Source of the DNA: Pseudoalteromonas sp. NBT06-2 | Lineage (GTDB): Bacteria > Pseudomonadota > Gammaproteobacteria > Enterobacterales > Alteromonadaceae | Direction of reading: 5' to 3' | DNA length: 64,000 bases | NCBI RefSeq assembly: GCF_002276045.1 | Contig: NZ_NQMR01000021.1 | Location: 23,769-87,768, forward strand | In this document: piece by piece, positions 49,035-58,752 of the stretch | Layout of the letters: each line of letters opens with the position of its first letter | How positions within the stretch are numbered: the first letter of the stretch is position 1 | Made by a program: the position numbers and the translations under genes | Notes under the pieces: model-generated | The model's database searches: none | The model's input: only the letters and a program-made list of their open reading frames with translations | Told to the model about the DNA's origin: nothing

Positions 49035-51626
49035 CTAAACTTTTTCGCTTACCCAAGCTTGTACACTCTCTAGTGTCGTTGTTAGATTTTCAGGTTGTGA
49101 ACCACCAGCTTGCGCCATATCAGGGCGACCACCACCTTTACCCCCAACTTGTTGTGCTAAGAAATTAACTAATTCACCGGCTTTAAACTGGTCCGTTAAA
49201 TCTTTAGTTACACCCGCTATTAAGCTTACTTTTGAACCTGCGGCAACACCTAACACAATAATACCTGAGTTAAGTTTTACTTTAAGATCATCTACCATAC
49301 CACGTAAAGCTTTTGATTCTGTACCTTCTACATTAGCAATCAAAACTTTAACGCCATTGATATCAATTACGGAATCTAATAATGAAGCACCTGCCGCACT
49401 GGCAAGTTTATCATTTAATTGGCTAATTTCTTTTTCTAAGCCTTTAGCTTTATCAACAAGAGTGGACACTTTATCAAGTGCACTATTGCTATCAGCTTTA
49501 ACTAAGCTTGCTATTTTATTTAATATTTCAGATTGTGCATTGATATGTTCTAATGCCGCGATACCTGTAACAGCTTCGATTCGACGCACACCGGCAGCAA
49601 TACCATTTTCTGTTACAAGTTTAAATAAACCAATATCACCTGTACGATTTACGTGTGTACCACCACATAATTCGATTGAAAAGTCACCAATACTAACAAC
49701 ACGTACTTCATCATCATACTTTTCGCCAAATAGTGCCATAGCACCTTTACTTTTAGCTTCGTCAATTTGCATTAACTCAGTATTTAAATCTATATTGCGA
49801 CGAATTTCTGTATTAACTTGTGCTTCAATCTTAAGTAATTCTTCGTTTGTTACGCCTTCAAAGTGCGAGAAATCAAAACGTAAACGCTCAGGATCAACTA
49901 AAGAACCTTTTTGTGTAACGTGCTCACCTAATACTTGACGTAAAGCTTCATGCAATAAGTGTGTTGCAGTATGGTTTTTACGAACATTATCACGACGTAT
50001 CACATCAATTTGTGCTTCAACACGGTCATTTAAGCCAATTGAACCTGTAACTTTACCTTGATGCGCAATTGCGTTACCAAGCTTAGTTGTATTCGTTACA
50101 AAAAATTCACCACCCATTACTTTAATAGTACCTGCGTCACCAATTTGGCCACCTGACTCAGGGTAGAAAGTGGTACGATCTAAAATGACAATACCTTCTT
50201 GGCCATCATCAAGTACAGACGTATTTTCACCATTGACAAACAACTCAATCACAGTACTGCTGATATGATCATTTTGATAACCTTTAAATGATGTTGTATG
50301 ATCAGATTTTAATTGTTCATTATAATCCGTGCCAAATTTACCTGCTTTTTGTGCTGTCTCACGCTGAACTTGCATTGCAGCTTTGAAGCCATTTTCATCA
50401 ATTGTTAATTCACGTTCACGTGCAACATCAGCGGTTAAATCCGATGGAAAACCATATGTATCATAAAGTTTAAATACAAGGTCACCAGGTATTACAGTAC
50501 CTTCAAGTAATGTTAAGCTATCTTCTAAAATCACTAAACCACGATCTAGTGTTTTACTAAATTGCTCTTCTTCAATACGCAATACTTTCTCAACAATTGC
50601 TTGTTGCTTCGTAAGTTCAGGATAAGCATCCCCCATCTCGTTAATTAATGAAGCAACTAACTTGTGGAAGAAAGAACCCGTTGCACCAAGCTTATTACCA
50701 TGACGAACAGCACGACGAATAATACGGCGTAATACATAACCACGGCCTTCATTTGACGGCATAACACCATCAACAATCATAAATGCACAAGAACGAATAT
50801 GATCAGCGACAACGCGTAATGATTTATCTTCTAAATTAGTTGCATTTGTTAGAGTTGCAGCTGAACTAATTAAATTTTTGAAGATATCTATTTCATAGTT
50901 CGAATGCACACCTTGTAAAATTGCAGCAATACGCTCAAGACCCATACCTGTATCAACAGAAGGCTTAGGTAAAGACTCCATTGTGCCATCTGCATGACGG
51001 TTAAATTGCATGAACACTAAGTTCCAAATTTCAATATAACGATCACCATCTTCATCAGGAGTACCAGGAGGACCACCAAATATCTCTTCACCATGATCAT
51101 AAAATATTTCGGTACAAGGACCACATGGACCTGTATCACCCATAGACCAAAAATTATCTTTAGCACCAATGCGAGAGACACGATCAGGATTTACACCAAT
51201 TTGATTGATCCAGATATCTGCTGCTTCATCATCTTCAGTATAAACAGTTACCCATAGTTTTTCTTTTGGTAATTTAATTACTTCCGTTAAAAACTGCCAT
51301 GCAAATTGAATTGCTTCAATCTTAAAGTAATCACCAAAACTAAAGTTACCTAACATTTCAAAAAATGTATGGTGGCGCGCTGTATAACCCACGTTTTCTA
51401 AATCATTATGTTTACCACCAGCACGTACACAACGTTGCGAGCTTGTGGCACGAGTATATGGACGGCTTTCACCACCTAAAAATACATCCTTAAACTGAAC
51501 CATTCCCGCATTGGTAAATAATAAAGTTGGATCATTACCTGGTACTAAGCTGCTAGAAGAAACGATTTGATGCTGTTTACTAGCATAAAAATCTAAGAAT
51601 GTTTGACGTAATTTTGCTGTGCTCAT
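49035..51626 (-). CDS. alaS: Alanyl-tRNA synthetase
   Basis: Class II synthetase with editing activity, 863 residues from the ATG at 51626 ([14 protein letters not shown]); an ATG three codons earlier at 51635 is equally possible. Motif 1-3 region with [20 protein letters not shown], editing-site [11 protein letters not shown] and CGGTHV, and C-terminal oligomerisation domain ending [15 protein letters not shown]. Upstream of csrA and downstream of recX, as expected, but with repeats on both sides. Confidence 0.97.
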   Translation of the reverse strand: MSTAKLRQTFLDFYASKQHQIVSSSSLVPGNDPTLLFTNAGMVQFKDVFLGGESRPYTRATSSQRCVRAGGKHNDLENVGYTARHHTFFEMLGNFSFGDYFKIEAIQFAWQFLTEVIKLPKEKLWVTVYTEDDEAADIWINQIGVNPDRVSRIGAKDNFWSMGDTGPCGPCTEIFYDHGEEIFGGPPGTPDEDGDRYIEIWNLVFMQFNRHADGTMESLPKPSVDTGMGLERIAAILQGVHSNYEIDIFKNLISSAATLTNATNLEDKSLRVVADHIRSCAFMIVDGVMPSNEGRGYVLRRIIRRAVRHGNKLGATGSFFHKLVASLINEMGDAYPELTKQQAIVEKVLRIEEEQFSKTLDRGLVILEDSLTLLEGTVIPGDLVFKLYDTYGFPSDLTADVARERELTIDENGFKAAMQVQRETAQKAGKFGTDYNEQLKSDHTTSFKGYQNDHISSTVIELFVNGENTSVLDDGQEGIVILDRTTFYPESGGQIGDAGTIKVMGGEFFVTNTTKLGNAIAHQGKVTGSIGLNDRVEAQIDVIRRDNVRKNHTATHLLHEALRQVLGEHVTQKGSLVDPERLRFDFSHFEGVTNEELLKIEAQVNTEIRRNIDLNTELMQIDEAKSKGAMALFGEKYDDEVRVVSIGDFSIELCGGTHVNRTGDIGLFKLVTENGIAAGVRRIEAVTGIAALEHINAQSEILNKIASLVKADSNSALDKVSTLVDKAKGLEKEISQLNDKLASAAGASLLDSVIDINGVKVLIANVEGTESKALRGMVDDLKVKLNSGIIVLGVAAGSKVSLIAGVTKDLTDQFKAGELVNFLAQQVGGKGGGRPDMAQAGGSQPENLTTTLESVQAWVSEKV

Positions 51627-51658
51627 ATGCTGCATGGGTTATCTCACTCGTCTGACAC

Positions 51659-51924
51659 TATACCCGTAGCTATTCAAATTTAGGGTTTCAGAGTTTAAGC
51701 GAGCAGCCAGATCAAGGCATCTCTTGCAGTCAATGGTTATTCCCTTAGTAAAAGTGATAACGCAGAGCTGGCTTTTCGCTTAAACTCCCAAAAGGCGAAA
51801 CAAATCTAAGTCATCTTCGTTGTTATAAAAGCTAAAAAGGTAAAGCCACTTCATTACTTTTATGCCTAGAATCTAACTTAGGTTTGATTCGCTGAAATCC
51901 CTAACTATGATTGGTTACGGGCAT
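51659..51924. mobile_element. MITE-like element, type C, with invariant core
   Basis: 266 bases with related ends TATACCCGTAGCTATTCAAA (left) and TGATTGGTTACGGGCATA (right). Core AATGGTTATTCCCTTA at 51732-51747. Outer arms GAGTTTAAGCGAGCAGCCAG and CTGGCTTTTCGCTTAAACTC pair with two mismatches; inner arms ATCTCTT and AAGTGAT pair with one. The right end contains the last codons and stop of recX. Confidence 0.72.
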
Positions 51925-52363
51925 ATGCGAATTCAATTTGTTCATAGTTAAAACCCCTATACATTAAATAGCGAACTATTTTCGCTTTTTGCTTGTAATC
52001 GGGCGTGTTTTTTATATTCGAAAACTTCTTAATATAAGCTGTTTTGGCTAATTGATACCAATCAATATCCATTTCATCTATTTGAAATGCCAATAGCGAT
52101 TTATCAATGCCTTTAGCGCCTGCTTCTGATTTTATTCGTGCATAACCATGGCCTTTAGCTAAATGGCGTCGAATAAATCCCTCACAATAACGTGTTTCAT
52201 CAATATAATTAAGGCTTTCACACCAGTCTAGTAATGACTCTATATAATCTGGTGATGCTTCTTTTTGCTGTAATTTAAAAGTTAAATCACGACGAGAATA
52301 CTCTTGTCGTGACAATAACCATAAAACATAATTTTTTAATTTTTGCTTAGTTTGGTCGTCCAT
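51905..52363 (-). CDS. recX: RecX, regulator of RecA
   Basis: 152 residues, helical, family motifs LLSRQEYSRRDLTFKLQQK, YIDETRYCEGFIRRHLAKGHGYARIKSEAGAKGI and KAKIVRYLMYRGFNYEQI. It modulates RecA filaments. recA is not next to it, unlike most relatives. The last six codons (ARNQS and stop) lie in the end of the adjacent repeat element. Confidence 0.93.
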   Translation of the reverse strand: MDDQTKQKLKNYVLWLLSRQEYSRRDLTFKLQQKEASPDYIESLLDWCESLNYIDETRYCEGFIRRHLAKGHGYARIKSEAGAKGIDKSLLAFQIDEMDIDWYQLAKTAYIKKFSNIKNTPDYKQKAKIVRYLMYRGFNYEQIEFAYARNQS

Positions 52364-52376
52364 TTAAAATGTGACT

Positions 52377-53159
52377 TTATGCATCAAATTGACCATGAGA
52401 ACTAGGTGGTTCATCATTATTTTGTGTATTATTAACTTCATCTAATTGGAAAATTGCTTGGTAAGCAATGAAAAAGGCGATGTAACTTATAGGCATTACT
52501 ATCAATAATGGGATTAAAGATAATAAAGATGAAATTAAAATCAATACAGATAAAATGCCACCAAAAACGCCTAGAGCAGCAAAGTTATGCCAAAAAGACA
52601 ATAAGCTTGCTTTTATTACCTCAAAAATAGCTTCTTTCTTTTTAAAGTAAACCAGTGGCACAGCAAACGCAAAAGCCATCATATAAACAGCAATTAAACT
52701 CACAAATATAATGACATTAGCTGGTTGTATTGCAGCTATAAATTGCTCAACAACTAATTCAGGGTTTTGTGTATTTTCTTGTAAAATCAATAATGCATCT
52801 TCAAATAAAGCGCTACTCACAAGCGCAAGCAAAATACCCACTGCCATTTGATATAAACCTAAACGGAATAAACTTAATCGAGTACCCTTTTCGGTAAAAG
52901 GCTTTAGAATGTCTGCAAGCATAATTTTCTCACCTTGCAGTTTAATTAATACAGCACGATAAAAACCTGCAATTAGAAATGGGGTCGCTAAAGCAGCAGG
53001 TATTTGTAACAAAGGTATCACAAATGGAATTAAACCAACTAAAATAATAAATAGATGCATGAAAATAAAAGTGCTCGGTTGAGCTTTGAATATTTTCCAT
53101 GCTGCTTTGAACCATGTTAATCCAGATTGTGCTTTAAAAACTCTTAATTCAATTGCCAT
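52377..53159 (-). CDS. BPSS1780-family multi-pass membrane protein
   Basis: 260 residues with about six hydrophobic helices and the conserved start FKAAWKIFKAQPSTFIFMHLFIILVGLIPF. This family of proteobacterial inner-membrane proteins has no established function. Its start overlaps the ribA stop, so the two are probably cotranscribed; recX follows 13 bases downstream. Confidence 0.8.
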   Translation of the reverse strand: MAIELRVFKAQSGLTWFKAAWKIFKAQPSTFIFMHLFIILVGLIPFVIPLLQIPAALATPFLIAGFYRAVLIKLQGEKIMLADILKPFTEKGTRLSLFRLGLYQMAVGILLALVSSALFEDALLILQENTQNPELVVEQFIAAIQPANVIIFVSLIAVYMMAFAFAVPLVYFKKKEAIFEVIKASLLSFWHNFAALGVFGGILSVLILISSLLSLIPLLIVMPISYIAFFIAYQAIFQLDEVNNTQNNDEPPSSHGQFDA

Positions 53160-53794
53160 TATTTATCTTCATTCTCTTTACGTATGCTAATTATTTTGCC
53201 TAAATCTAAACTATGTGAACCATGTTTCACTTTGGTTTCTAAGTAAGTTTTATTGCCTTCTTTAATGTGGGCATGGGTACCAACCACATCATTAACGGCG
53301 ATACCTGCATCTTTTAATGCATTTATTTTTCTAGGATTATTTGTTAACAATTTCACTTGAGATACACCTAAAGCCTTTAACATCAATACGGCATCAGAAA
53401 AATCACGTAAGTCATCTTCAAACCCTAAATGATTATTTGCTTCGTAGGTATTCATACCTTGAGACTGTAGAACATATGCATCTATTTTATTATATAAACC
53501 AATACCACGTCCTTCTTGGCGTAAGTAAAGTAAAATACCACCTTGTTGATGCATTTTTTCTATTGATTCATTTAATTGCTCACCACAATCACAACGAGAT
53601 GAATGAAAAACATCGCCAGTCAAACATTCAGAGTGCATACGTACTAAAGGTGTTTCTTGATTTTTATCTGCGTCATTAAAAACCAAAGCAACATGTTCTA
53701 ATTGATCTTTTAGGCCGGTAAATGATACTAATTGCGCTAAGACATCACTATTTTTGCCAACCTTTAGTTGGACTCTTGCCCTTACTTCTGCCAC
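53159..53794 (-). CDS. ribA: GTP cyclohydrolase II
   Basis: Opens GTP to start riboflavin synthesis. About 211 residues from the GTG at 53794, which has GAGAT 6 bases upstream; a TTG at 53806 is the alternative. Zinc site [18 protein letters not shown], catalytic HRQEGRG-like [17 protein letters not shown] and [10 protein letters not shown] are intact. The sequence differs from E. coli RibA in the C-terminal 45 residues ([26 protein letters not shown]), like second RibA copies in other Alteromonadales. No other rib gene is nearby. Confidence 0.92.
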   Translation of the reverse strand: MAEVRARVQLKVGKNSDVLAQLVSFTGLKDQLEHVALVFNDADKNQETPLVRMHSECLTGDVFHSSRCDCGEQLNESIEKMHQQGGILLYLRQEGRGIGLYNKIDAYVLQSQGMNTYEANNHLGFEDDLRDFSDAVLMLKALGVSQVKLLTNNPRKINALKDAGIAVNDVVGTHAHIKEGNKTYLETKVKHGSHSLDLGKIISIRKENEDK

Positions 53795-54055
53795 AACATA
53801 TCTCAAATATAAATTTTATAGCAACATTATACTTAAACAAGTTAAAAATACGAGTTTCATTAATGCCCAAGATCCAAACTAAAAACGGCATAACTTCGCT
53901 AAAGATTCAATAAAGAACAAATAAACTCCAATATTAAAATAACCCTCTGCATATTCTTTAATATTTAAAAATAAAAATTTAATCCCTTTTCTCTTTGTAC
54001 AGCGTTTTATATATAAATCTTACATTTTTAAAAGTACAATCCTCAGGAGAAGCTT

Positions 54056-54697
54056 ATGACATTAACAATCAATCAAAGTCCTTTATATAAAAGTTTTAAA
54101 TTTTCATCTTTCATTTTAGGTGCTAGTATCACTACCGTAATTACCTTTTCATTTATGCAATATTTAATTAAGAGTGATTATAAAACATCTTTAGATGTAC
54201 CTGACATCATAGAGATAGATGTAATGCAAGAACCACCAGTAAAACCGATTACTGAAATTAAAAGAGTACCTCCACAACCACAAATAAAACCACAACCGCC
54301 TAAAAATATGCCACCTCAGGTAGAGAGTGTCGATCCTGGAAACCAATTAACACATTTTGCACCTTCAATTAAAATGATCAGCTCAACAATAAAAATCCCC
54401 ACTATGATAGGTAATCAAGGCGAAGCAATGCCTTTAGTCAGGATCACACCCAAATACCCAATTACAGCAGCAAGGGACGGTAAAGAAGGTTGGGTTCAAC
54501 TTGGATTCACAATATCAGAAATAGGCACTGTTATTTCGCCATACATTATAAACTCAGAGCCTAAACGTACATTTGATAAAGAAGCTCTTAGAGCACTGAG
54601 AAAATGGAAATATAAACCTAAAATGGTTGAAGGCAAAGCAGTACAACAAGCAGATCAAAGTATTCAACTAGACTTTAAATTAGATCAAAGTCTATAA
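54056..54697 (+). CDS. tonB: TonB energy-transducing protein
   Basis: 213 residues: membrane helix at about 18-38, proline-rich periplasmic spacer (PPVKPITEIKRVPPQPQIKPQPP, about 60-90) and C-terminal TonB_C domain (PLVRITPKYPITAARDGKEGWVQLGFTI ... EALRALRKWKYKPKM). Transmits energy to outer-membrane receptors. No exbB, exbD or receptor is adjacent; the next genes encode a sigma factor and probable anti-sigma. CAGGAGA precedes the start. Confidence 0.92.
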   Translation: MTLTINQSPLYKSFKFSSFILGASITTVITFSFMQYLIKSDYKTSLDVPDIIEIDVMQEPPVKPITEIKRVPPQPQIKPQPPKNMPPQVESVDPGNQLTHFAPSIKMISSTIKIPTMIGNQGEAMPLVRITPKYPITAARDGKEGWVQLGFTISEIGTVISPYIINSEPKRTFDKEALRALRKWKYKPKMVEGKAVQQADQSIQLDFKLDQSL

Positions 54698-54770
54698 ATA
54701 GAATGAGAAATGTAAAAGCATTTCTCATTCAACGCATTAATACCACTAACACACAAGGACATATTTATTG

Positions 54771-55325
54771 ATGATATCGAGCTTGAAAGAATGGTTACTA
54801 CCAAAAAAAAATGCTGAAACTTTGATGTCACTTTATGCAAAATCTGGAAAAAATGAATTATTACAAAGGTTAGTAGAATTACATTCTAATGATCTATATC
54901 ATTTTTTATTAAGCCAAAGTGATATTGAATTAGCAAAGGATATTAGCCAAAAAACATGGTTGAAAATCATAGATAAGCGAGAGTTATATCAATGTAGAGG
55001 CTCATTCAAAACTTGGCTATTTACGGTAGGTCGAAATACTTTACTTGATGAAATGCGAAAATTAAGCCGTTTCAAACTCTTATTTGATGATCAAATAGAG
55101 CCTGAACTTATTCAGATAGTAAATTTAGATAATAACAGCGATATTCAAATAAAGTTCAAGTTACTATTAAAAAATCTCCCCTTTGCACAAAGAGAAGCAT
55201 TTTCTTTACAACAGGAAGGGTTTTCTATTTTGCAAATAGCCCAAATCACGCAACAAAAAGAGCAAACAATAAAAACCAGGTTACGTTATGCAAAATCATA
55301 TTTCAAACAGCATATAGGAGGTTAA
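54771..55325 (+). CDS. ECF-type sigma-70 factor
   Basis: 184 residues from the ATG at 54771, with AAGGA 11 bases upstream. Region 2 is at about 20-95 (LYHFLLSQSDIELAKDISQKTWLKIIDKRELYQCRGSFKTWLFTVGRNTLLDEMRK) and region 4 at about 125-180 (LPFAQREAFSLQQEGFSILQIAQITQQKEQTIKTRLRYA). Directs RNA polymerase to a small regulon, target unknown. Start codon of the following gene is two bases after its stop. Confidence 0.9.
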   Translation: MISSLKEWLLPKKNAETLMSLYAKSGKNELLQRLVELHSNDLYHFLLSQSDIELAKDISQKTWLKIIDKRELYQCRGSFKTWLFTVGRNTLLDEMRKLSRFKLLFDDQIEPELIQIVNLDNNSDIQIKFKLLLKNLPFAQREAFSLQQEGFSILQIAQITQQKEQTIKTRLRYAKSYFKQHIGG

Positions 55326-55326
55326 T

Positions 55327-55956
55327 ATGTCACAATCCAACAATAATTTTGACGATAAACTTAACCAGTTATATAAAAAACACAAATCTGACAACCAACT
55401 CTCATCTCAAGAAAAAAAACAGCTTATTGCTAAGATCAATAAAGATAAATATCTAAAAAAACTAGATTGGATCAACACATTCCAAATTAGCTTAGCATCT
55501 GTGGCGTTATTCACTTTATTCGGTTTACTCTTCAATCAACGAGATTATCAAAACAATATTGAAGACACTGTTTACAACCCAGAAAATGCGATTATTGAAG
55601 TTCACTATTTAGAAAACAATACATACCATAAAGAAATAAAACCGACTGAACAAAAAACAAAATCTCAAATAGCACTTCAACAAGCAAGTGAAAAATTAGA
55701 TCGTTCTCAATCAAATCTTAAAAATAAAAAACAATTCAAAGGCATACTAATTAACAAAGCGGATAATTGGTATATAGAATCATGTAATAAAGAGGTCTTA
55801 GTACAAATAAATGCATCATTGATAAATCAATTAAAACGCAATAACGCGCTTGATAATAATATCATACAAGGAGATTTACTAGCTTTTAAACATAATTCAA
55901 ATGGAGAGATTATCGCCATGATAAAATCTGATAACCTGCTTCAGTGTCAGGGATGA
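55327..55956 (+). CDS. Probable anti-sigma factor, membrane
   Basis: 209 residues: charged cytoplasmic N-terminus (1-47), one membrane helix at about 50-66, periplasmic C-terminus with NNTYHKEIKPTEQ and GILINKADNWYIES. Topology and position one base after an ECF sigma gene fit an anti-sigma factor, but no zinc anti-sigma motif is present. Assigned by context. Confidence 0.65.
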   Translation: MSQSNNNFDDKLNQLYKKHKSDNQLSSQEKKQLIAKINKDKYLKKLDWINTFQISLASVALFTLFGLLFNQRDYQNNIEDTVYNPENAIIEVHYLENNTYHKEIKPTEQKTKSQIALQQASEKLDRSQSNLKNKKQFKGILINKADNWYIESCNKEVLVQINASLINQLKRNNALDNNIIQGDLLAFKHNSNGEIIAMIKSDNLLQCQG

Positions 55957-56273
55957 TATATAAGTTATTCACTTGAATATAATTTTTAAGTGAATACACC
56001 TTATTTATCTAGTTCTTTTTCTAGGCAATCGGGCCATGTGAGAATTCTACATCACTATGATTACTTAGATAAGACTCTAACATTTCCCGAATTTCTTCTT
56101 CATTGCGTACGATTTTGAAACTCTCTAATTAAAGTCTTCTTGTAACGGTATTTTCCTGATGTGATTTCCAAATAGCTTAGGGTTAATACTTACTCAACCG
56201 TTCTGCCTAATAATTTTTAATTGGCGCTAAACCTTTTTATGCCTTGTATTTCAAATGCTTTGTCCTATTCCAA
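55957..56273. other. Intergenic region with a gene fragment and a solo repeat end
   Basis: 317 bases. On the minus strand 56128-56021 reads as an uninterrupted 35-codon C-terminal fragment (LESFKIVRNEEEIREMLESY, then SNHSDVEFSHGPIA and stop) with no start, bounded by a stop codon: probably a gene remnant. At 56161-56185 TTTCCAAATAGCTTAGGGTT resembles one end of the element at 40421. Nothing else recognised. Confidence 0.45.
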
Positions 56274-56542
56274 TTAATACCATTTCCGTTAATAAAGAGC
56301 TCAATCAGCGGGAGTTCAAAGCGCTTTAGGCCAAGGCATTGGTTACAGACAATGGTTATTCCCTTATCAAAACCAATAGCACAGCATAAAGCGCTTTGAA
56401 ACCCGCCTAAAAGAAGCTTTTGATAATTTACACTGCGTTGTTATGCCTGTTCTAAAGGGAATAACCATGAATTCACTGGCATGCCTAGCATTGTAAAACC
56501 TCATAAGCTCTGAGTGGTCACTTAATTACCTGAATTGGTATA
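56274..56542. mobile_element. MITE-like element, type D, with invariant core
   Basis: 269 bases. Left TAATACCATTTCCGTTAATA and right AATTGGTATAA are related inverted ends. Core AATGGTTATTCCCTTAT at 56351-56367 lies between inner arms ATTGGTT and AACCAAT and outer arms GTTCAAAGCGCTTTA and TAAAGCGCTTTGAAAC, all complementary. A second, inverted core copy (AAAGGGAATAACCAT) is at 56454-56468. Shares its left half with the truncated copy at 48823. Confidence 0.75.
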
Positions 56543-56625
56543 ACTATCGTCAGATCCCAAGATATCAGCAAGAACGAGTTTTAATTTAGTCTTAATCTAT
56601 ATACTTACAAATAAAATAATACAAA

Positions 56626-56652
56626 GGGCCATAAAAAAATCACGGCCCTTAT
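56626..56652 (-). terminator. Terminator after the S9 peptidase gene
   Basis: The minus strand reads AAGGGCC, a 13-base A/T-rich loop, GGCCCTT, then a short T-containing tail. The 7-base-pair stem is GC-rich. The large loop makes it somewhat weaker than the others here. Confidence 0.65.
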
Positions 56653-56669
56653 AAAATAAAAAGATTAAT

Positions 56670-58619
56670 TTATAAAAGGTGTTTATCTAAAAATCCAACT
56701 ACCTTTCTCATGTACGCTTTTTGATTTTTGGGGTTATAAAAGCCATGTCCTTCCTTCCCCATTACAAACCACTCATAATGCTTGTTTGCTTTATCTAAGG
56801 CATCTCTTAGTCGCTCAACATGTTCATAAGGGGCTCTTTTATCTTTTTCTCCATGTGCCAACAATAACGAAGCTTTTATTTTTTCAACATAATTTACTGG
56901 TGACATGCTTTTTAATTGTTTCTCATCAGTACCTAATACACGCTTTAAATAGCTCATTCCAGAGCCTCTTTGTTGGACATCGCCTTCATCAAACATTAAC
57001 TCTAAATCATATATTCCAGCATTAGCAATGGCACATTTATAAGTTTCAGGGAAAATAGCAGCACTTTGTACAGCAGAGTATGCCCCAAAGCTTGCTCCCA
57101 TAATACATACATTATTATCTTTTGCTTTATTCTGTTTAACTAACCATTGATAACCATCATAAATATCTTTTTGAGTTAAACTCCCCCAAGATTTGTAACC
57201 TGCAGCTTCATATTCATATCCAAAACCGCCAGATCCTCTATAGTTCACTTGCAAAACAGAATAACCATGAGCCACTAAATATTGAACTTGAGGCGAAAAC
57301 TCCCAATAATCTCTTGTTCCATGAGGTCCGCCATGCACTAAAACAACAACAGGCGCTAGTTCACCTTGTTTAGTAGATTTCGCTTGAGTATAGAAGCCGT
57401 TAATTATTTTCCCATCAGATGCTTCAAACTTAATAGGCTCTACTTGTGAAAAATCACTATTTTTAAAATTTGGCCTAAACTTGAATAGGTGAGTTATTTT
57501 ATTATTTTGTTTATCAAATAGATAAAGACTGCCGGGATCAATATCTGAAGAAACCAAAACAACATAAAAATCACCATCATCTGTTTTACTGGTAATCGTC
57601 ACTTCACTATAAGGGAAAGTAGCAAGTAAGCTTTTATATATTTTTGCTTCTTCGAGTTTTTTATTTAAAATTAAATAAGCAGGATAGCCATCATCAACAC
57701 GAATAGCATAAGCGGAGCGGTTATCTGTTGTCATTTCAACATGAGTTACACTTACTTTTTTATCTGTGAAAACTGATTTATAACTATAATCTTCAAGATT
57801 TAACTTGAAAATACCTTTAATATCTTGTTGGTAATTATCAATAGTGTATAAATACTTACCTGACTCGCTTATTGATAAAGGGGTTACAGTTTCTCCAACA
57901 CTTCCTTTTGGTACTTTTTTCCAATTACCATCATCTTTAATATGTATTTGCGAATGATTGTTTTTATCAGTGCCGATAACAGCTCTGATATTTCCTTGAG
58001 TGTCGGTTAAAAATTGTGAAAATGACACAGGGGCTTTACCTAATTTCTTTTTAATAATACCGGTATACACATTAAGCTTAAATACTGATGCATATCTCTC
58101 ACCAGTGTTACTCATGGGAGTTGAGCTGATTAAAATATGCTTTTCATCTTCAGATAAAGTGTCAATTATCTCACCCCAACCAAAAGTCGATTTTTTTTTC
58201 TTTATATGGCTGCCAGTTTGCATCTCACCCGATCGATAACCATATATCATTTTACCTTTTGAGCCGTCTAAATTCACAGAATAAAGTTCCCCATAGGAAA
58301 CAGGTGCTTCGGCCCAAGGGTCTTTCTTTACAACATTAATTACAACTCGTTCATTATTAACCCAATAATACTTCCCTACTTCTAAGCTTCCAGCAAATTT
58401 TGCACTTCCAACAGGTTTAAATGTTGATCTTTCTAAAAACACTAAAATAGTTTTGCCTTCATTCAATGTCGCTACTGCAAAATGCTTGCCATCAGGTGAA
58501 ATTTTGGCATTGTAATACTGGGACCGATCAAAAAGTCCATCCCAATTTTTGGCCTTTACATTAAATGTTATCGCTATAACGCTAAACATTAAAAAAAGCT
58601 GAATTACCCTATTTAACAT
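56670..58619 (-). CDS. Exported S9-family serine peptidase (prolyl oligopeptidase type)
   Basis: 649 residues with a signal peptide (about 1-24), an N-terminal beta-propeller region at about 30-370, and a C-terminal alpha/beta-hydrolase peptidase with VVLVHGGPHGTRDYW, catalytic Ser in GASFGAYSAVQ, Asp in HGEKDKRAPYEH and His in GKEGHGF. Periplasmic dipeptidyl- or acylaminoacyl-peptidase type, helping use external peptides. Alone, with its own terminator. Confidence 0.93.
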   Translation of the reverse strand: MLNRVIQLFLMFSVIAITFNVKAKNWDGLFDRSQYYNAKISPDGKHFAVATLNEGKTILVFLERSTFKPVGSAKFAGSLEVGKYYWVNNERVVINVVKKDPWAEAPVSYGELYSVNLDGSKGKMIYGYRSGEMQTGSHIKKKKSTFGWGEIIDTLSEDEKHILISSTPMSNTGERYASVFKLNVYTGIIKKKLGKAPVSFSQFLTDTQGNIRAVIGTDKNNHSQIHIKDDGNWKKVPKGSVGETVTPLSISESGKYLYTIDNYQQDIKGIFKLNLEDYSYKSVFTDKKVSVTHVEMTTDNRSAYAIRVDDGYPAYLILNKKLEEAKIYKSLLATFPYSEVTITSKTDDGDFYVVLVSSDIDPGSLYLFDKQNNKITHLFKFRPNFKNSDFSQVEPIKFEASDGKIINGFYTQAKSTKQGELAPVVVLVHGGPHGTRDYWEFSPQVQYLVAHGYSVLQVNYRGSGGFGYEYEAAGYKSWGSLTQKDIYDGYQWLVKQNKAKDNNVCIMGASFGAYSAVQSAAIFPETYKCAIANAGIYDLELMFDEGDVQQRGSGMSYLKRVLGTDEKQLKSMSPVNYVEKIKASLLLAHGEKDKRAPYEHVERLRDALDKANKHYEWFVMGKEGHGFYNPKNQKAYMRKVVGFLDKHLL

Positions 58620-58752
58620 ATTATTCCCTTTAAGTTATTAATTTCATTGCATACATTAAAAACATGTTACAATAACATGTCCTGAATATGAGAAAAAGCG
58701 ATATAAGTCGCTTTATTGTAACAGTAAAACAGTAAGTTAATAACTTAGCTGA

